Shown here piece after piece: positions 16,574 to 25,478 of a stretch of DNA of 64,000 bases (position 1 is the stretch's first letter; each line of letters begins with the position of its first letter). This DNA comes from Bacteroides bouchesdurhonensis (GTDB lineage Bacteria; Bacteroidota; Bacteroidia; Bacteroidales; Bacteroidaceae). The DNA is taken from contig NZ_LT707006.1 in assembly GCF_900155865.1 (NCBI RefSeq), positions 4,070,577-4,134,576 on the forward strand, given 5' to 3'. Below the pieces are notes generated by a model. That model had not been told where the DNA came from, ran no database searches, and worked only from the letters and a program-made list of their open reading frames with translations. A program made the position numbers and the translations under genes.

Positions 16574-17455
16574 ATGGACTTGCAGAGAATCAATAAACAT
16601 AAGCAATCGTTTGATGACATTTGCCATTATATCGAAGACGATAATGGAGCGGATAAAGTAGAAGTATGGTTTGCGAGAGAATTGCAGATTATATTGGGAT
16701 ATGCAAGATGGGAGAATTTTCAAGTAGCATTGACTCGCGCTGTTGAATCATGTAAAACACAGAATATCAACATCGACGACCATTTTCGTGAGGTCACGAA
16801 AATGGTTACTTTGGGTAGCGGAGCTAAGCGTGAAATACAAGATTTCATGCTGACTCGTTATGCGTGCTATCTTGTCGCACAGAATGGCGACCCCAAGAAA
16901 GAAGAAATAGCTTTTGCACAAGGTTATTTTGCCGTACAAACTCGACGCGCAGAACTTATTGCGGAGCATATAGAACAATTGTCGCGACTTGAAACGAGAG
17001 ATCGTTTGCGTTCTTCCGAAAAACAATTATCACGTAATATTTATGAGCGCGGAGTGGATGATAAAGGTTTTGGACGCATTCGTTCTAAAGGTGATGGTGT
17101 GTTATTCGGTGGGCATACAACAGAAGATATGAAGAACCGGCTTGGCATTAAATCGACACGCCCATTAGCAGATTTTCTTCCAACTCTTACAATTGCAGCA
17201 AAAAACCTTGCCACAGAAATGACAAATTACAATGTCGAACAAAAAGACCTTTATGGTGAGCATAGTATAACTACCGAACATATGGACAACAACCGCAGCA
17301 TCCGACAAATGCTCGGTCAGCGAGGCATACGCCCGGAAGAACTGCCAGCAGCTGAGGACATCAAGAAGGTAGAACGACGCGTTGCTTCCAATGAAAAGAA
17401 AATTGAGAAGTCTTCTTCAAAACTCCCTAAACTTAAACCTGAAGACAACGAATGA
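16574..17455 (+). CDS. dinD: DinD-like DNA-damage-inducible protein
   Basis: 293 residues. An N-terminal Bro-N-like region (about 15-110) has VWFARELQIILGYARWENFQVAL, then IQDFMLTRYACYLVAQNGD and a segment with LGIKSTRPLADFLPTLTIAAKNLATEMT. This is the full DinD family layout, ending in a Lys-rich tail. In E. coli DinD is SOS-induced and inhibits RecA activity in vitro. Here it overlaps the next reading frame, a silent HsdS first half, by 4 bases. Relatives are often found beside type I restriction genes. It lies inside the potentially invertible region. Confidence 0.85.
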   Translation: MDLQRINKHKQSFDDICHYIEDDNGADKVEVWFARELQIILGYARWENFQVALTRAVESCKTQNINIDDHFREVTKMVTLGSGAKREIQDFMLTRYACYLVAQNGDPKKEEIAFAQGYFAVQTRRAELIAEHIEQLSRLETRDRLRSSEKQLSRNIYERGVDDKGFGRIRSKGDGVLFGGHTTEDMKNRLGIKSTRPLADFLPTLTIAAKNLATEMTNYNVEQKDLYGEHSITTEHMDNNRSIRQMLGQRGIRPEELPAAEDIKKVERRVASNEKKIEKSSSKLPKLKPEDNE

Positions 17456-18060
17456 AATTAATTGACATTATAGAAGTATTCATTGCTGGAGATTGGGGCG
17501 AGGAAACTTACTCTAAAGAAACACCTTGTGCGGTAACTTGTGTACGTGGGGCTGATATTATTCCAATATCAGAATATGATTTCTCGGCAATTCCAGTCCG
17601 CTATATTAACCAACAAGCATATGCAAAAAAATGTCTTCAAGTAGGAGACATTATCATTGAAAAGTCAGGTGGTAGCCCAACTCAATCCACAGGGCGTGTA
17701 TCTTTGGTATCACAAGAGCTGCTTGACCATGCCGGGGCTGTTATATGCTCCAATTTTTGTACTGCCTTTCGAGTAAAGAAAGGTTGGAATCCCCTCTATG
17801 TCTACTACTATCTTCAGTTTATCTATAATCTTGGGGCGTTTTTTAATTTCGAAGGCAAAACATCCGGTATAAAAAATCTCCAATTGGATGCAGCCTTTGC
17901 TGCTATACCAATTGAAGATATTAGTGAAAGCATCCAAAACAATATTGTAGCTATTCTCCAAGGTTTAGAGAGGAAAATCGCTATCAATCGTCAGATAAAT
18001 CAGAATTTACCGATACTTGACCGTTCATCAAATGAGGGAGAAGTTCATCGCGTTGCTTAG
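17452..18060 (+). CDS. hsdS': Silent HsdS N-terminal half (TRD1-B)
   Basis: 202 residues. A type I specificity-subunit first target-recognition domain ends in LERKIAINRQINQNL, the entry to the central conserved region, at core c. It then runs into antisense sequence of the active gene (PILDRSSNEGEVHRVA) and stops. It is coupled to dinD by an ATGA overlap, so unlike most silent cassettes it may be transcribed. Inversion between cores c and d would join it to the second half of the active gene and make a complete HsdS on the plus strand. Confidence 0.8.
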   Translation: MKLIDIIEVFIAGDWGEETYSKETPCAVTCVRGADIIPISEYDFSAIPVRYINQQAYAKKCLQVGDIIIEKSGGSPTQSTGRVSLVSQELLDHAGAVICSNFCTAFRVKKGWNPLYVYYYLQFIYNLGAFFNFEGKTSGIKNLQLDAAFAAIPIEDISESIQNNIVAILQGLERKIAINRQINQNLPILDRSSNEGEVHRVA

Positions 18061-19243
18061 TAAGAATATCTATTTCTTCTCCTAAAATCATTTGTCTATC
18101 AAACATAGGGGAACATATCTTATCAAAGGCTCTAATAACTTCATCTGAAGGAATAATAATAGGCAGACTATATAGGTCTTCTTTAGTAATAGACCCAAAT
18201 GTTGTACCAGCCGCATTTCTCTGGTCAAAAGCAATCCTCAAATCATTTAATATATAATACAAGTGTGATATAGAGCCTAATTTTGAATTAATTGCAGATA
18301 AACCACGACCTATACAACAGTCATTATTTGCAATATTTATAGATCCAACTGGAGCACGAACACTCATTAGTATATCACCTTTCTTTGCAAATCGAGAAGG
18401 TGCTGTTGTGTATTGTCTAACCGAAGGAAATCTCATACCAAAATCCGTGCTTCCTTGATAAAAGAGCATACCTTCTCCAACTTCATTATAGCTAGAGCCA
18501 TCAGGAGATTGTCCCATTGTTATATTTGCGATGTCGATAAGTATTCCATCATCCCATCCTTCCGGAATTTCCCTTTTCAACTTATCATTCCAAACCATCT
18601 TACCACCACTTGATTTATATGGTCTTCCGTTTTCATCTGGAAAGTCAAACTGCACAAACCAGTAATCATAGAGTTGCTTTGCCAACGCTTCTAAATTCTG
18701 ATTTATCGCTCGATTAAGTTCAATCTTACGATCGAGACTACGAAGCAGCTTGCCAATACGTTTCTGCTCAGTTAATTCAGGAATCCACACGGTACAATCC
18801 CTGATTTTATCAGGCGAAGTATGACGAATTTTTGTTTGTTGGGCAGCAGCACTTAATTGTTGTTTGACTAAAGTAGAAGATATGAGATAGAAAGCGAAAT
18901 CCTTGTCTAACAGTTCTTCTTTACAAATAATCTTTGCCACATCTTGACTTTGAATATATTTACCGCTTTCGGGGATAATGGCGGTAGAGCCAAGCAAACC
19001 AATAGCCTGTTCGGTCAGAGGGGTAATAATATCCCCCTCTTCCATTAAAAATTCAGGTTTGAAATCACCGATGTAGTAGAGATTATCTTTTGACTTGTTT
19101 TCTTTAAAACAATTGTTCTGATAGTCAAAGTTGCCGCAAGTCAAACGGATGTATTTTCCCTCAGTGGCGTAAAACTCGCCACTGAGACTTGCCCCTCTTG
19201 TAACATCAAGTATTTCTCCCAATTTATATTTTTTCAATTCCAT
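17984..19243 (-). CDS. hsdS: Type I restriction specificity subunit (expressed allele)
   Basis: 419 residues from the ATG at 19243. TRD1-A (about 1-155) is followed by a conserved helix (LRSLDRKIELNRAINQNLEALAKQLYDYW), TRD2-A (about 230-385) and the C-terminal helix LTKQRDELLPHLMNGQVSVNSDLSDD. Each TRD reads half of the split DNA target, and the helices set the spacing. It is last in the hsdR-hsdM-rhuM-hsdS operon, 12 bases after rhuM. Cores d and c sit at the start and end of the TRD2-A part, so this half can be exchanged. Its last 77 bases overlap the oppositely oriented TRD1-B frame. Confidence 0.92.
   Translation of the reverse strand: MELKKYKLGEILDVTRGASLSGEFYATEGKYIRLTCGNFDYQNNCFKENKSKDNLYYIGDFKPEFLMEEGDIITPLTEQAIGLLGSTAIIPESGKYIQSQDVAKIICKEELLDKDFAFYLISSTLVKQQLSAAAQQTKIRHTSPDKIRDCTVWIPELTEQKRIGKLLRSLDRKIELNRAINQNLEALAKQLYDYWFVQFDFPDENGRPYKSSGGKMVWNDKLKREIPEGWDDGILIDIANITMGQSPDGSSYNEVGEGMLFYQGSTDFGMRFPSVRQYTTAPSRFAKKGDILMSVRAPVGSINIANNDCCIGRGLSAINSKLGSISHLYYILNDLRIAFDQRNAAGTTFGSITKEDLYSLPIIIPSDEVIRAFDKICSPMFDRQMILGEEIDILTKQRDELLPHLMNGQVSVNSDLSDD
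17996..18009 (+). repeat. hsdS recombination core c
   Basis: TAAATCAGAATTTA. On the plus strand it ends TRD1-B; on the minus strand it ends the active hsdS. One site therefore serves two genes. Confidence 0.7.
18692..18705 (-). repeat. hsdS recombination core d
   Basis: The core in minus orientation within the central conserved region of active hsdS, between TRD1-A and TRD2-A. Inversion with core a would replace TRD2-A by TRD2-B. Confidence 0.7.
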
Positions 19244-19255
19244 CACTTCATCTTA

Positions 19256-20260
19256 TTACTTTTCACCCAACATTCCCCTAACTTCTTTGTCGAAGTCAGA
19301 ATCAATCCGTTGAGTTTTATTAAAAATATCGTATTCGCTTTCTGCCTTTGTCTTGGCTTGTGCCGCAGATATTCGTCCTTTATCCGGCAATATCTGATAT
19401 TTGCGGAAGGTCAAGAACTCGTTGATACTGGCTGCAAATTGCTCCATATTGAACGTGTTTTCACGCTCTATGAGGTCTTCGATATAATCGAAATATCCCG
19501 TTACAGCACGTTCCAACCGCCGGATTTCATTCTCTTGCAAATAGTTCTTGGCTATTGACACATCCGATTTCAAGATACGCCCATCGGGAGCATTCTTCCA
19601 TGTAGTCAGCCCCATGTGTTCATGGGTATGGTCAGCCTTAGTGTAGATGATTTCTGCTGCCGTTTGCCCGGTAATGGCATAATGAAAACGATTCTGTATC
19701 ATGGCATAGAAATCGTGTGTGGTAGGCGAGTTCTTGTCATAGTCAATACTGCACTCTGCATATATATCGGTAATCTGTTGCCAAATACGCCGTTCACTGG
19801 CACGGATGGAACGTACCCTTTCCAACAATTCACGGAAATAGTCTTTTCCGAATACTTCCGTTCCCTGTTTTAAGCGTTCATCGTCAAGCACAAAGCCTTT
19901 CTTGATATACTCATTAAGAATCTTGGTAGCCCACTGACGGAACTTGGTAGCCTTTGGAGAAGATACACGGTAGCCAACAGCAATAATCATATCAAGATTA
20001 TAGAAATCAACCAGCTCTTCAACCTCGCCTCTTATGCCTCGATTTACGACGGTTGCAATTTTTGCAACTGTCGTGTCTTGCTGTAATTCTTCCTCTCTAA
20101 ATATATTGGCTATGTGGCGGCTAATACCTGATTTGTCAATACCAAAAAGCTCTGCCATAGCCTTTTGCGTACACCAAATGGTTTCGTCTTTTATAACCAC
20201 CTGTACTCTTCCCTCTTTATCGGGAAGATTGTATAACAAAAACTGTATTTCGTTACTCAT
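19256..20260 (-). CDS. RhuM-family protein within the hsd operon
   Basis: 334 residues, full RhuM layout. N-terminal VWCTQKAMAELFGIDKSGISRHIANIF is HTH-like. The middle has YNLDMIIAVGYRVSSPKATKFRQWAT, and the C-terminal half has HYAITGQTAAEIIYTKADHTHEHMGLTTW and DVSIAKNYLQENEI. RhuM was named from a Salmonella pathogenicity island; its biochemical role is unknown. It overlaps hsdM by 8 bases and is followed by hsdS, so it must be made with the restriction enzyme. A paralogue follows the CBASS genes in element 2 (35378). Confidence 0.88.
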   Translation of the reverse strand: MSNEIQFLLYNLPDKEGRVQVVIKDETIWCTQKAMAELFGIDKSGISRHIANIFREEELQQDTTVAKIATVVNRGIRGEVEELVDFYNLDMIIAVGYRVSSPKATKFRQWATKILNEYIKKGFVLDDERLKQGTEVFGKDYFRELLERVRSIRASERRIWQQITDIYAECSIDYDKNSPTTHDFYAMIQNRFHYAITGQTAAEIIYTKADHTHEHMGLTTWKNAPDGRILKSDVSIAKNYLQENEIRRLERAVTGYFDYIEDLIERENTFNMEQFAASINEFLTFRKYQILPDKGRISAAQAKTKAESEYDIFNKTQRIDSDFDKEVRGMLGEK

Positions 20261-21914
20261 TGCTTCCTACATTTTCGTTGAACTGCAAAGCATCCAACTG
20301 CTTCATAATTTCCTCTTCCAACCGATGGCTTTCTTTAAATTGCTCGGAGAGTGTTTGTTTATAATTTGCCATACGGTTGTTAAACTCTTCTTCCGTTATA
20401 TCTACATAATCTATCTTGATGTCGAAATATTGTCCGGCAGAAAGAGAATATCCTTTTTCCTTTATCTCATCGTAAGAAACAGCTACGGAAAAATCCTCCA
20501 CTGCCTCCTTGCGCTGGAATGTGCCGACAATCTTTTCTATCTCGTCATCATTCAGACGCACCTTTTTCAATCCGTTAGCATCTTTATATTCCTCGCCCAA
20601 TTTGCTGGCATCAATCAAGATTACTTTGTCAGTGGTTGCAGACTTATCAAAGAACAGCACACTGACATTCGTACCTGTATTGGCAAACACGTTGCTTGGC
20701 ATGGAAACACAGCCGAACACCACTTTGTCATCTACAATTTTATGAAGAATTTTATTCTCAATACCACTTTTAGCCGTGATAAAACCTGTCGGAATGACAA
20801 TTGCACCTTTGCCTGTCTTTTTCAGTGAATTAATAACGTGCTGAATAAAACAGGTATATATAGCCATAGATTCTTTCTTTTTGGCGGGTACATTGGGGAC
20901 TCCAGCCCAAAAACGGGCTGGCATGGCGGCTATCTTCTCGCGAGTGTCCGAGAAGTCCATCTTGAAAGGAGGATTGCTCACCACGAAATCAAACTGGCGC
21001 AACTGCTGTCGGTCATCGCTCTTGTGATAAGGGCTTACAAGCGTGTCGCCTTGAATGGCATTATCAAGCGAAGACACAAGTCCGTTAAGCAGCAGATTAA
21101 GTTTCAACATTTTGTTGCTTCGCTGGGAAATATCTTGCGAAAAGATGGTACAGCGTTCTTCTCCTATTTGATGACTAAGTGCCATCAGAAGCGTACCTGT
21201 TCCTGCCGAGGGGTCATAACATTCCATGCTATGCAAATCAGCATTATCCCCCACTAACAGACGAGCCATAATCGTTGCTATGGCATGAGGCGTGTAATAC
21301 TCCGCATATTTTCCACCTCCAGCGGTATTATAGTCCTTAATTAAATACTCAAAGATGCTGGAGAAGAAATCGTAATTCTGTGCAAACGCTTCTTCAAAGG
21401 AGAAGTTCACGAGTTTATCCACCAGAGCACGGGCGAATGGCGCACGTTGTGCCGAATCGGTCACAAACGGCGTCAATGCCTCGAACAATGGAATCTTCGT
21501 GTTGGCTGTGGTCTGTGTGGAAAATATATCCGCATTTTGTTCCGCTATATCTGTCATAGTGGAATCGAAGATAGTATCAAAATCCCCTTTTCCCTGTTGA
21601 TTCCAAAGATTGGCTATCAGATGATAAGGTTCAAGCATCGGAACATCTGGAGAGATGGCACTCTGAATAAGCATACGTTCATTATCAGAAAGATTCTCGT
21701 ATGCTGTTTCCCATTTTACATCCCCAGTCAGTTTCTTTGCTATTTCACTTTTCGCATTTTTTAATTCATAACCGAATTTGTCATTCAGGAATTTATAGAG
21801 AAATACCTGAGTGATAATCTTATATTCGTTACCATCGTTTCCCATACCGTATGATTGGCAGGTAGCTTTAAGTCCGTCGATGAGCCTTAATGTTTTTTCT
21901 TTAATATCTGACAT
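20253..21914 (-). CDS. hsdM: Type I restriction-modification methyltransferase subunit
   Basis: 553 residues. An N-terminal helical domain (about 1-150) precedes the N6-adenine methyltransferase core, with SAM motif I DPSAGTG (234-240) and catalytic NPPF (314-317). The C-terminal region contacts HsdS. With HsdS it methylates the split target; with HsdR it forms the nuclease. It lies 5 bases after hsdR and overlaps rhuM. Confidence 0.95.
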   Translation of the reverse strand: MSDIKEKTLRLIDGLKATCQSYGMGNDGNEYKIITQVFLYKFLNDKFGYELKNAKSEIAKKLTGDVKWETAYENLSDNERMLIQSAISPDVPMLEPYHLIANLWNQQGKGDFDTIFDSTMTDIAEQNADIFSTQTTANTKIPLFEALTPFVTDSAQRAPFARALVDKLVNFSFEEAFAQNYDFFSSIFEYLIKDYNTAGGGKYAEYYTPHAIATIMARLLVGDNADLHSMECYDPSAGTGTLLMALSHQIGEERCTIFSQDISQRSNKMLKLNLLLNGLVSSLDNAIQGDTLVSPYHKSDDRQQLRQFDFVVSNPPFKMDFSDTREKIAAMPARFWAGVPNVPAKKKESMAIYTCFIQHVINSLKKTGKGAIVIPTGFITAKSGIENKILHKIVDDKVVFGCVSMPSNVFANTGTNVSVLFFDKSATTDKVILIDASKLGEEYKDANGLKKVRLNDDEIEKIVGTFQRKEAVEDFSVAVSYDEIKEKGYSLSAGQYFDIKIDYVDITEEEFNNRMANYKQTLSEQFKESHRLEEEIMKQLDALQFNENVGSNE

Positions 21915-21919
21915 AATCT

Positions 21920-24900
21920 TTATGAAATGCCGTAAGTGGCGTTATATTGGCTGATATACTGTTGTGAAATGCGTGTCTGAATAAATTTGTAATCCTCCAT
22001 TTCGGGCTTTATTTGTGGAAAATGGAACAGACATCCATTGATAAGAGCCATTACCGTACGTCCGAAATAAGCATCCTTTTTCAGAATGTCGTTACGATCA
22101 TACACTTTGGCATCCACATCCTCTTTTATAATATTGAGAATGGCAGCAATCTCTTCGTCAAGGAAAGAGAACATAGGCTTCTGTCCCTTATCTTCCCTCT
22201 GCTTATTCACTTCACGAATACGCTTGTGTACACGAGCAAATTTTTCATCGCCCTTGTACTTTTTCAACAAGACATTATTGCGTTTTTGTAAGTCTTGCAG
22301 ACGACCGATGATTTCATCCAAAGCCTGTGTTTCTTCGTTGAACTTGGCTATCGTGTCAATCACAAAACCGTGTTCTTTGAAGCGTTCCATAAAGGCTTCA
22401 CGCAACGAGATAAACTCCGGATCGTCTTGGTCGAAGTTTTGGGTAAATGAAGAAATGGTACGTTGCCATTTCTCTTTCAATTCCACACCACCGGATATAA
22501 GGCGCATTTCCTCTTGTCCTATTTTGGAGAAAGTGAACTCTATATCCATCATTGCCTCATTGATTAGAGTTTTCGTTTCTTCATTTGTATTGAAAGCCTC
22601 TTTCTGATTGATGATACTTATCCGTCTTTGCACTTCAGAGAGTAGTTGCGGCAACTTGGTGATTTCGAGTTTGGCAAATTGCTCTTTCATTTCATCATCA
22701 CCGAATGTACGCACGATGTTCGCCATGTTCTTGGCTGATTCCAATGCCTGTTTGAGGTCGAGCAATACAGCTTTATCCTCTTCGGTGGAGATTTCAGAAG
22801 AAAATTCTTCCGCATTATCGTATGTGTAATTGAAAAGCGTTTGCCGAACTTTCTTCATCTGATTCAATATTTCTTCCTTGTCCTCAATGACTTGGGTAAA
22901 GGTATCGGTGGCAGCGGATTCGCCAGTCTCATCCACGTCATTAAAGCGGTTTAACTCTTGTAAATATGCTTCGTTGGTTTCCTTGAAGTTGCGCTTGATG
23001 TCGGCAAAGTCAATGACAAAACCGTAACGCATACCGGGATAAGGACGGTTTACACGTGTTATGGCTTGAAGCAGATTGTGGTCTTTCAATTTGCGCCCGA
23101 AGTACAGGCGTTTCAAACGCGGCGCATCAAAACCAGTCAAAAGCATATTGAAGACAATGAGAATATCCACTGTCATATTTTTCTTGAAGTCCTTGACTAT
23201 CTGCTTGCGAGTTTCCTTGTCATCCGTATCGTGAAGAATGATTCCGGCTTTCAGCGGTCTGTATTTTGATTTGTAATCCACTTCTGGTTCACCCACTACA
23301 TACGAACCATCGGAAAGTTTTATCTTGATGGGCTTCGGCTGATACTTCTGCCATTCTTCTTGAAATACATCATAAAGCCGCCTTGCCTGTTCGCTGGTTT
23401 CACAAATGACCATACCGCCTAAAGTATCATCTCCTTGTATCTTGCGGAACTCCTTTAAGTCCGTCATAATGAAACGGGCTAACTCGTTTACATAACTAGG
23501 ATGCTCTATGATTTCCGACTTACGAATGTCTTTCTTTTGCACAAGGGTTTCCAGTTTGTCGTACACATCAGACAAACGCTCTTTATAGGAGGTTTCTATA
23601 TCCTCACGTATGATTTTCAGCGTGTAGCCATCCGCAATGGATTTATCGTAATAATAGGTATGCAAATAGTTTCCGAACACCTTGCAACTGGCACGTTCCT
23701 CCTTTAACAGCGGTGTACCTGTAAGTGCGATTTTAACCGCATCGGTATCGGCATCAAAGAGGTTGGCAAGAAAGCAGCCGCCGGGTTTATACCCTCGGTG
23801 TGCCTCGTCAAGAATGAAGATGCGTTGAAGATTGGTTGCATAATCACTGATGCGTACTTTTTCTTTATCCTCGGCAAAGCGTTGAATGTTCACAACCGTG
23901 ATTTCTGCCTGTCCGCTTACACCTTGTTGTGCCTGATTACTGCGGAATTGTTCCATCAGTTCGGCTCTTGTATTGGCGGTAGATACAACCAATCCACGAG
24001 CTTCAAACTCTTGTGTGGCTTGTTCCAAAAGGTCAAGGCGGTCTACTATAAAATAGAATTTGGCGACCTTATTCTGTTTGGAATAGAAATCGTTAAGAAT
24101 ATAGGTCAGATAATATGACAAGGCAGTTTTACCACTACCTTGTGTATGCCAGACTACGCCAGATTTCACTCCCTCTGCCAGTTTTTGGCGAATAGCTAAC
24201 GATGCAAACAATTGTTGGTAACGCATGATATGCTTTTGGTCGGTAGATTCTATTTTTCCATCCACCTCACGCTCCATACGAACATAGGCAATACCATATC
24301 TAATGATATACAACAAACGTTCAGGCGAACACATGGATGTTAGGATTCTGTTTGTAGGGGTGTTGAAACCAAGATTTGTCTGGTACTCAGGACTTGTATG
24401 AATGACTTGGCAATTATAATCAGACAATATCTGTTTTTCCACCGTCTTGTCAATCTCCTTATACGGATAGTCACGATGGAACGGTGCTATTTTCTGACCG
24501 CTTAAATTTTCTTCACGGAAGCAATTGAATGGTGCGTATGAACGTGCCCCAGTACAATAGAAAGCCCCTTGTATGGGTACGATACCGCCCAACGCATCAT
24601 ATTCCATATTATTGCTGAATATCATCAACTGCGTAATGTTGATGAAGCGGCGAAACTTTTTATTTGGGAAGCGCTCTTTATTCATTCGTGCGCTCTCCGC
24701 CAACATACCACCATGATTGTTGGGTTTCTTCACTTCTACAAAACAAAGTGGCAATCCGTTTACGAATAAAGTAATGTCAGGACGAAATTCGTCTTGTCCG
24801 TTCTTACAGGTAAATTCGGCTGTGAAATGGAACGTATTATTCCCAATGTTATCAAAGTCTATCAGCTTTACAGGCGAAACAGCTTTGAGACGGTTGTAAA

Positions 24901-25150
24901 AGCCTCGACCGAGGTCATCATCGTTCAGTTCCTTACGAATATCTTTCAAAACTTGAAGAAACTCTCCCTCATGTCCGGGATTCAGATTCTTAAACTGCCG
25001 TTCAAATACCTGCAAAAGAATATTCGTGTCACTGTCATAGACCGTGCCATTCTTATCTTCACTCAACTTGCCGAAGTAAGTATATCCTATTCGGGTGAGG
25101 TGAACCATTGCAGGCATCTGCACCCGTGTAGCTTCCGAAAACTGTTTCAT
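21920..25150 (-). CDS. hsdR: Type I restriction endonuclease/translocase subunit
   Basis: 1076 residues. The N-terminal PD-(D/E)xK nuclease shows RPD (Asp125) and FVEVKK (Glu139, Lys141). The SF2 translocase has Walker A HTQGSGKT (335-342), DEAH (448-451) and ALTGTP. The C-terminal helical domain binds the methyltransferase core. It pumps DNA with ATP and cuts far from unmethylated targets. It is the first enzyme gene of the operon, starting one base after the stop codon of the XRE gene. Confidence 0.95.
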   Translation of the reverse strand: MKQFSEATRVQMPAMVHLTRIGYTYFGKLSEDKNGTVYDSDTNILLQVFERQFKNLNPGHEGEFLQVLKDIRKELNDDDLGRGFYNRLKAVSPVKLIDFDNIGNNTFHFTAEFTCKNGQDEFRPDITLFVNGLPLCFVEVKKPNNHGGMLAESARMNKERFPNKKFRRFINITQLMIFSNNMEYDALGGIVPIQGAFYCTGARSYAPFNCFREENLSGQKIAPFHRDYPYKEIDKTVEKQILSDYNCQVIHTSPEYQTNLGFNTPTNRILTSMCSPERLLYIIRYGIAYVRMEREVDGKIESTDQKHIMRYQQLFASLAIRQKLAEGVKSGVVWHTQGSGKTALSYYLTYILNDFYSKQNKVAKFYFIVDRLDLLEQATQEFEARGLVVSTANTRAELMEQFRSNQAQQGVSGQAEITVVNIQRFAEDKEKVRISDYATNLQRIFILDEAHRGYKPGGCFLANLFDADTDAVKIALTGTPLLKEERASCKVFGNYLHTYYYDKSIADGYTLKIIREDIETSYKERLSDVYDKLETLVQKKDIRKSEIIEHPSYVNELARFIMTDLKEFRKIQGDDTLGGMVICETSEQARRLYDVFQEEWQKYQPKPIKIKLSDGSYVVGEPEVDYKSKYRPLKAGIILHDTDDKETRKQIVKDFKKNMTVDILIVFNMLLTGFDAPRLKRLYFGRKLKDHNLLQAITRVNRPYPGMRYGFVIDFADIKRNFKETNEAYLQELNRFNDVDETGESAATDTFTQVIEDKEEILNQMKKVRQTLFNYTYDNAEEFSSEISTEEDKAVLLDLKQALESAKNMANIVRTFGDDEMKEQFAKLEITKLPQLLSEVQRRISIINQKEAFNTNEETKTLINEAMMDIEFTFSKIGQEEMRLISGGVELKEKWQRTISSFTQNFDQDDPEFISLREAFMERFKEHGFVIDTIAKFNEETQALDEIIGRLQDLQKRNNVLLKKYKGDEKFARVHKRIREVNKQREDKGQKPMFSFLDEEIAAILNIIKEDVDAKVYDRNDILKKDAYFGRTVMALINGCLFHFPQIKPEMEDYKFIQTRISQQYISQYNATYGIS

Positions 25151-25151
25151 A

Positions 25152-25355
25152 TCACCTATCCTTTTTGTCGGTTATCAAATCCTTCAAATCGACCTGCAAT
25201 ATCTCTGCTATCTGTTGCAAGGTCTCTAAATTTGGTTGAATCCTATTACAGGCATAAGCATTTACCATACTGAAACTCTTGTCGAGTTTCTTTGCCAACC
25301 ATGTTTGAGAGATACCTTTTTCAGATAATACAGCCTTTATTCTATTCAGTTTCAT
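25152..25355 (-). CDS. XRE-family control protein of the hsd operon
   Basis: 67 residues, essentially one HTH_3 domain (GISQTWLAKKLDKSFSMVNAYACNRIQPNLETLQQIAEILQV region). Small XRE proteins ahead of restriction genes (C proteins) delay or limit nuclease expression. It lies directly upstream of hsdR in the same orientation and 19 bases downstream of a strong palindromic operator. Confidence 0.88.
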   Translation of the reverse strand: MKLNRIKAVLSEKGISQTWLAKKLDKSFSMVNAYACNRIQPNLETLQQIAEILQVDLKDLITDKKDR

Positions 25356-25373
25356 TCTTTGATGCGATTTTAT

Positions 25374-25420
25374 AATGCAAATATAGCGAATTATATTCGA
25401 TAATAGTGTATATTTGCATT
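25374..25420. promoter_or_regulatory. Divergent promoter pair with nested palindromic operator
   Basis: AATGCAAATATA (25374-25385) and its exact reverse complement TATATTTGCATT (25409-25420) each contain a TATATTTG -7 box. One drives the XRE-hsd operon leftwards and one drives the GIY-YIG gene rightwards. Midway is a second palindrome, CGAAT-TAT-ATTCG (25387-25399). This is a likely control-protein operator that sets both promoters at once. Confidence 0.7.
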
Positions 25421-25478
25421 AAGAAAAGTCAGTTCTTAAATGAGTTATACCTCAAAGTAATTGAATTTTGACATATTT

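Noticed and set aside
20034..20828. 264-codon plus-strand frame
   Set aside because: Fully antisense to rhuM and hsdM, which have clear motifs; shadow frame.
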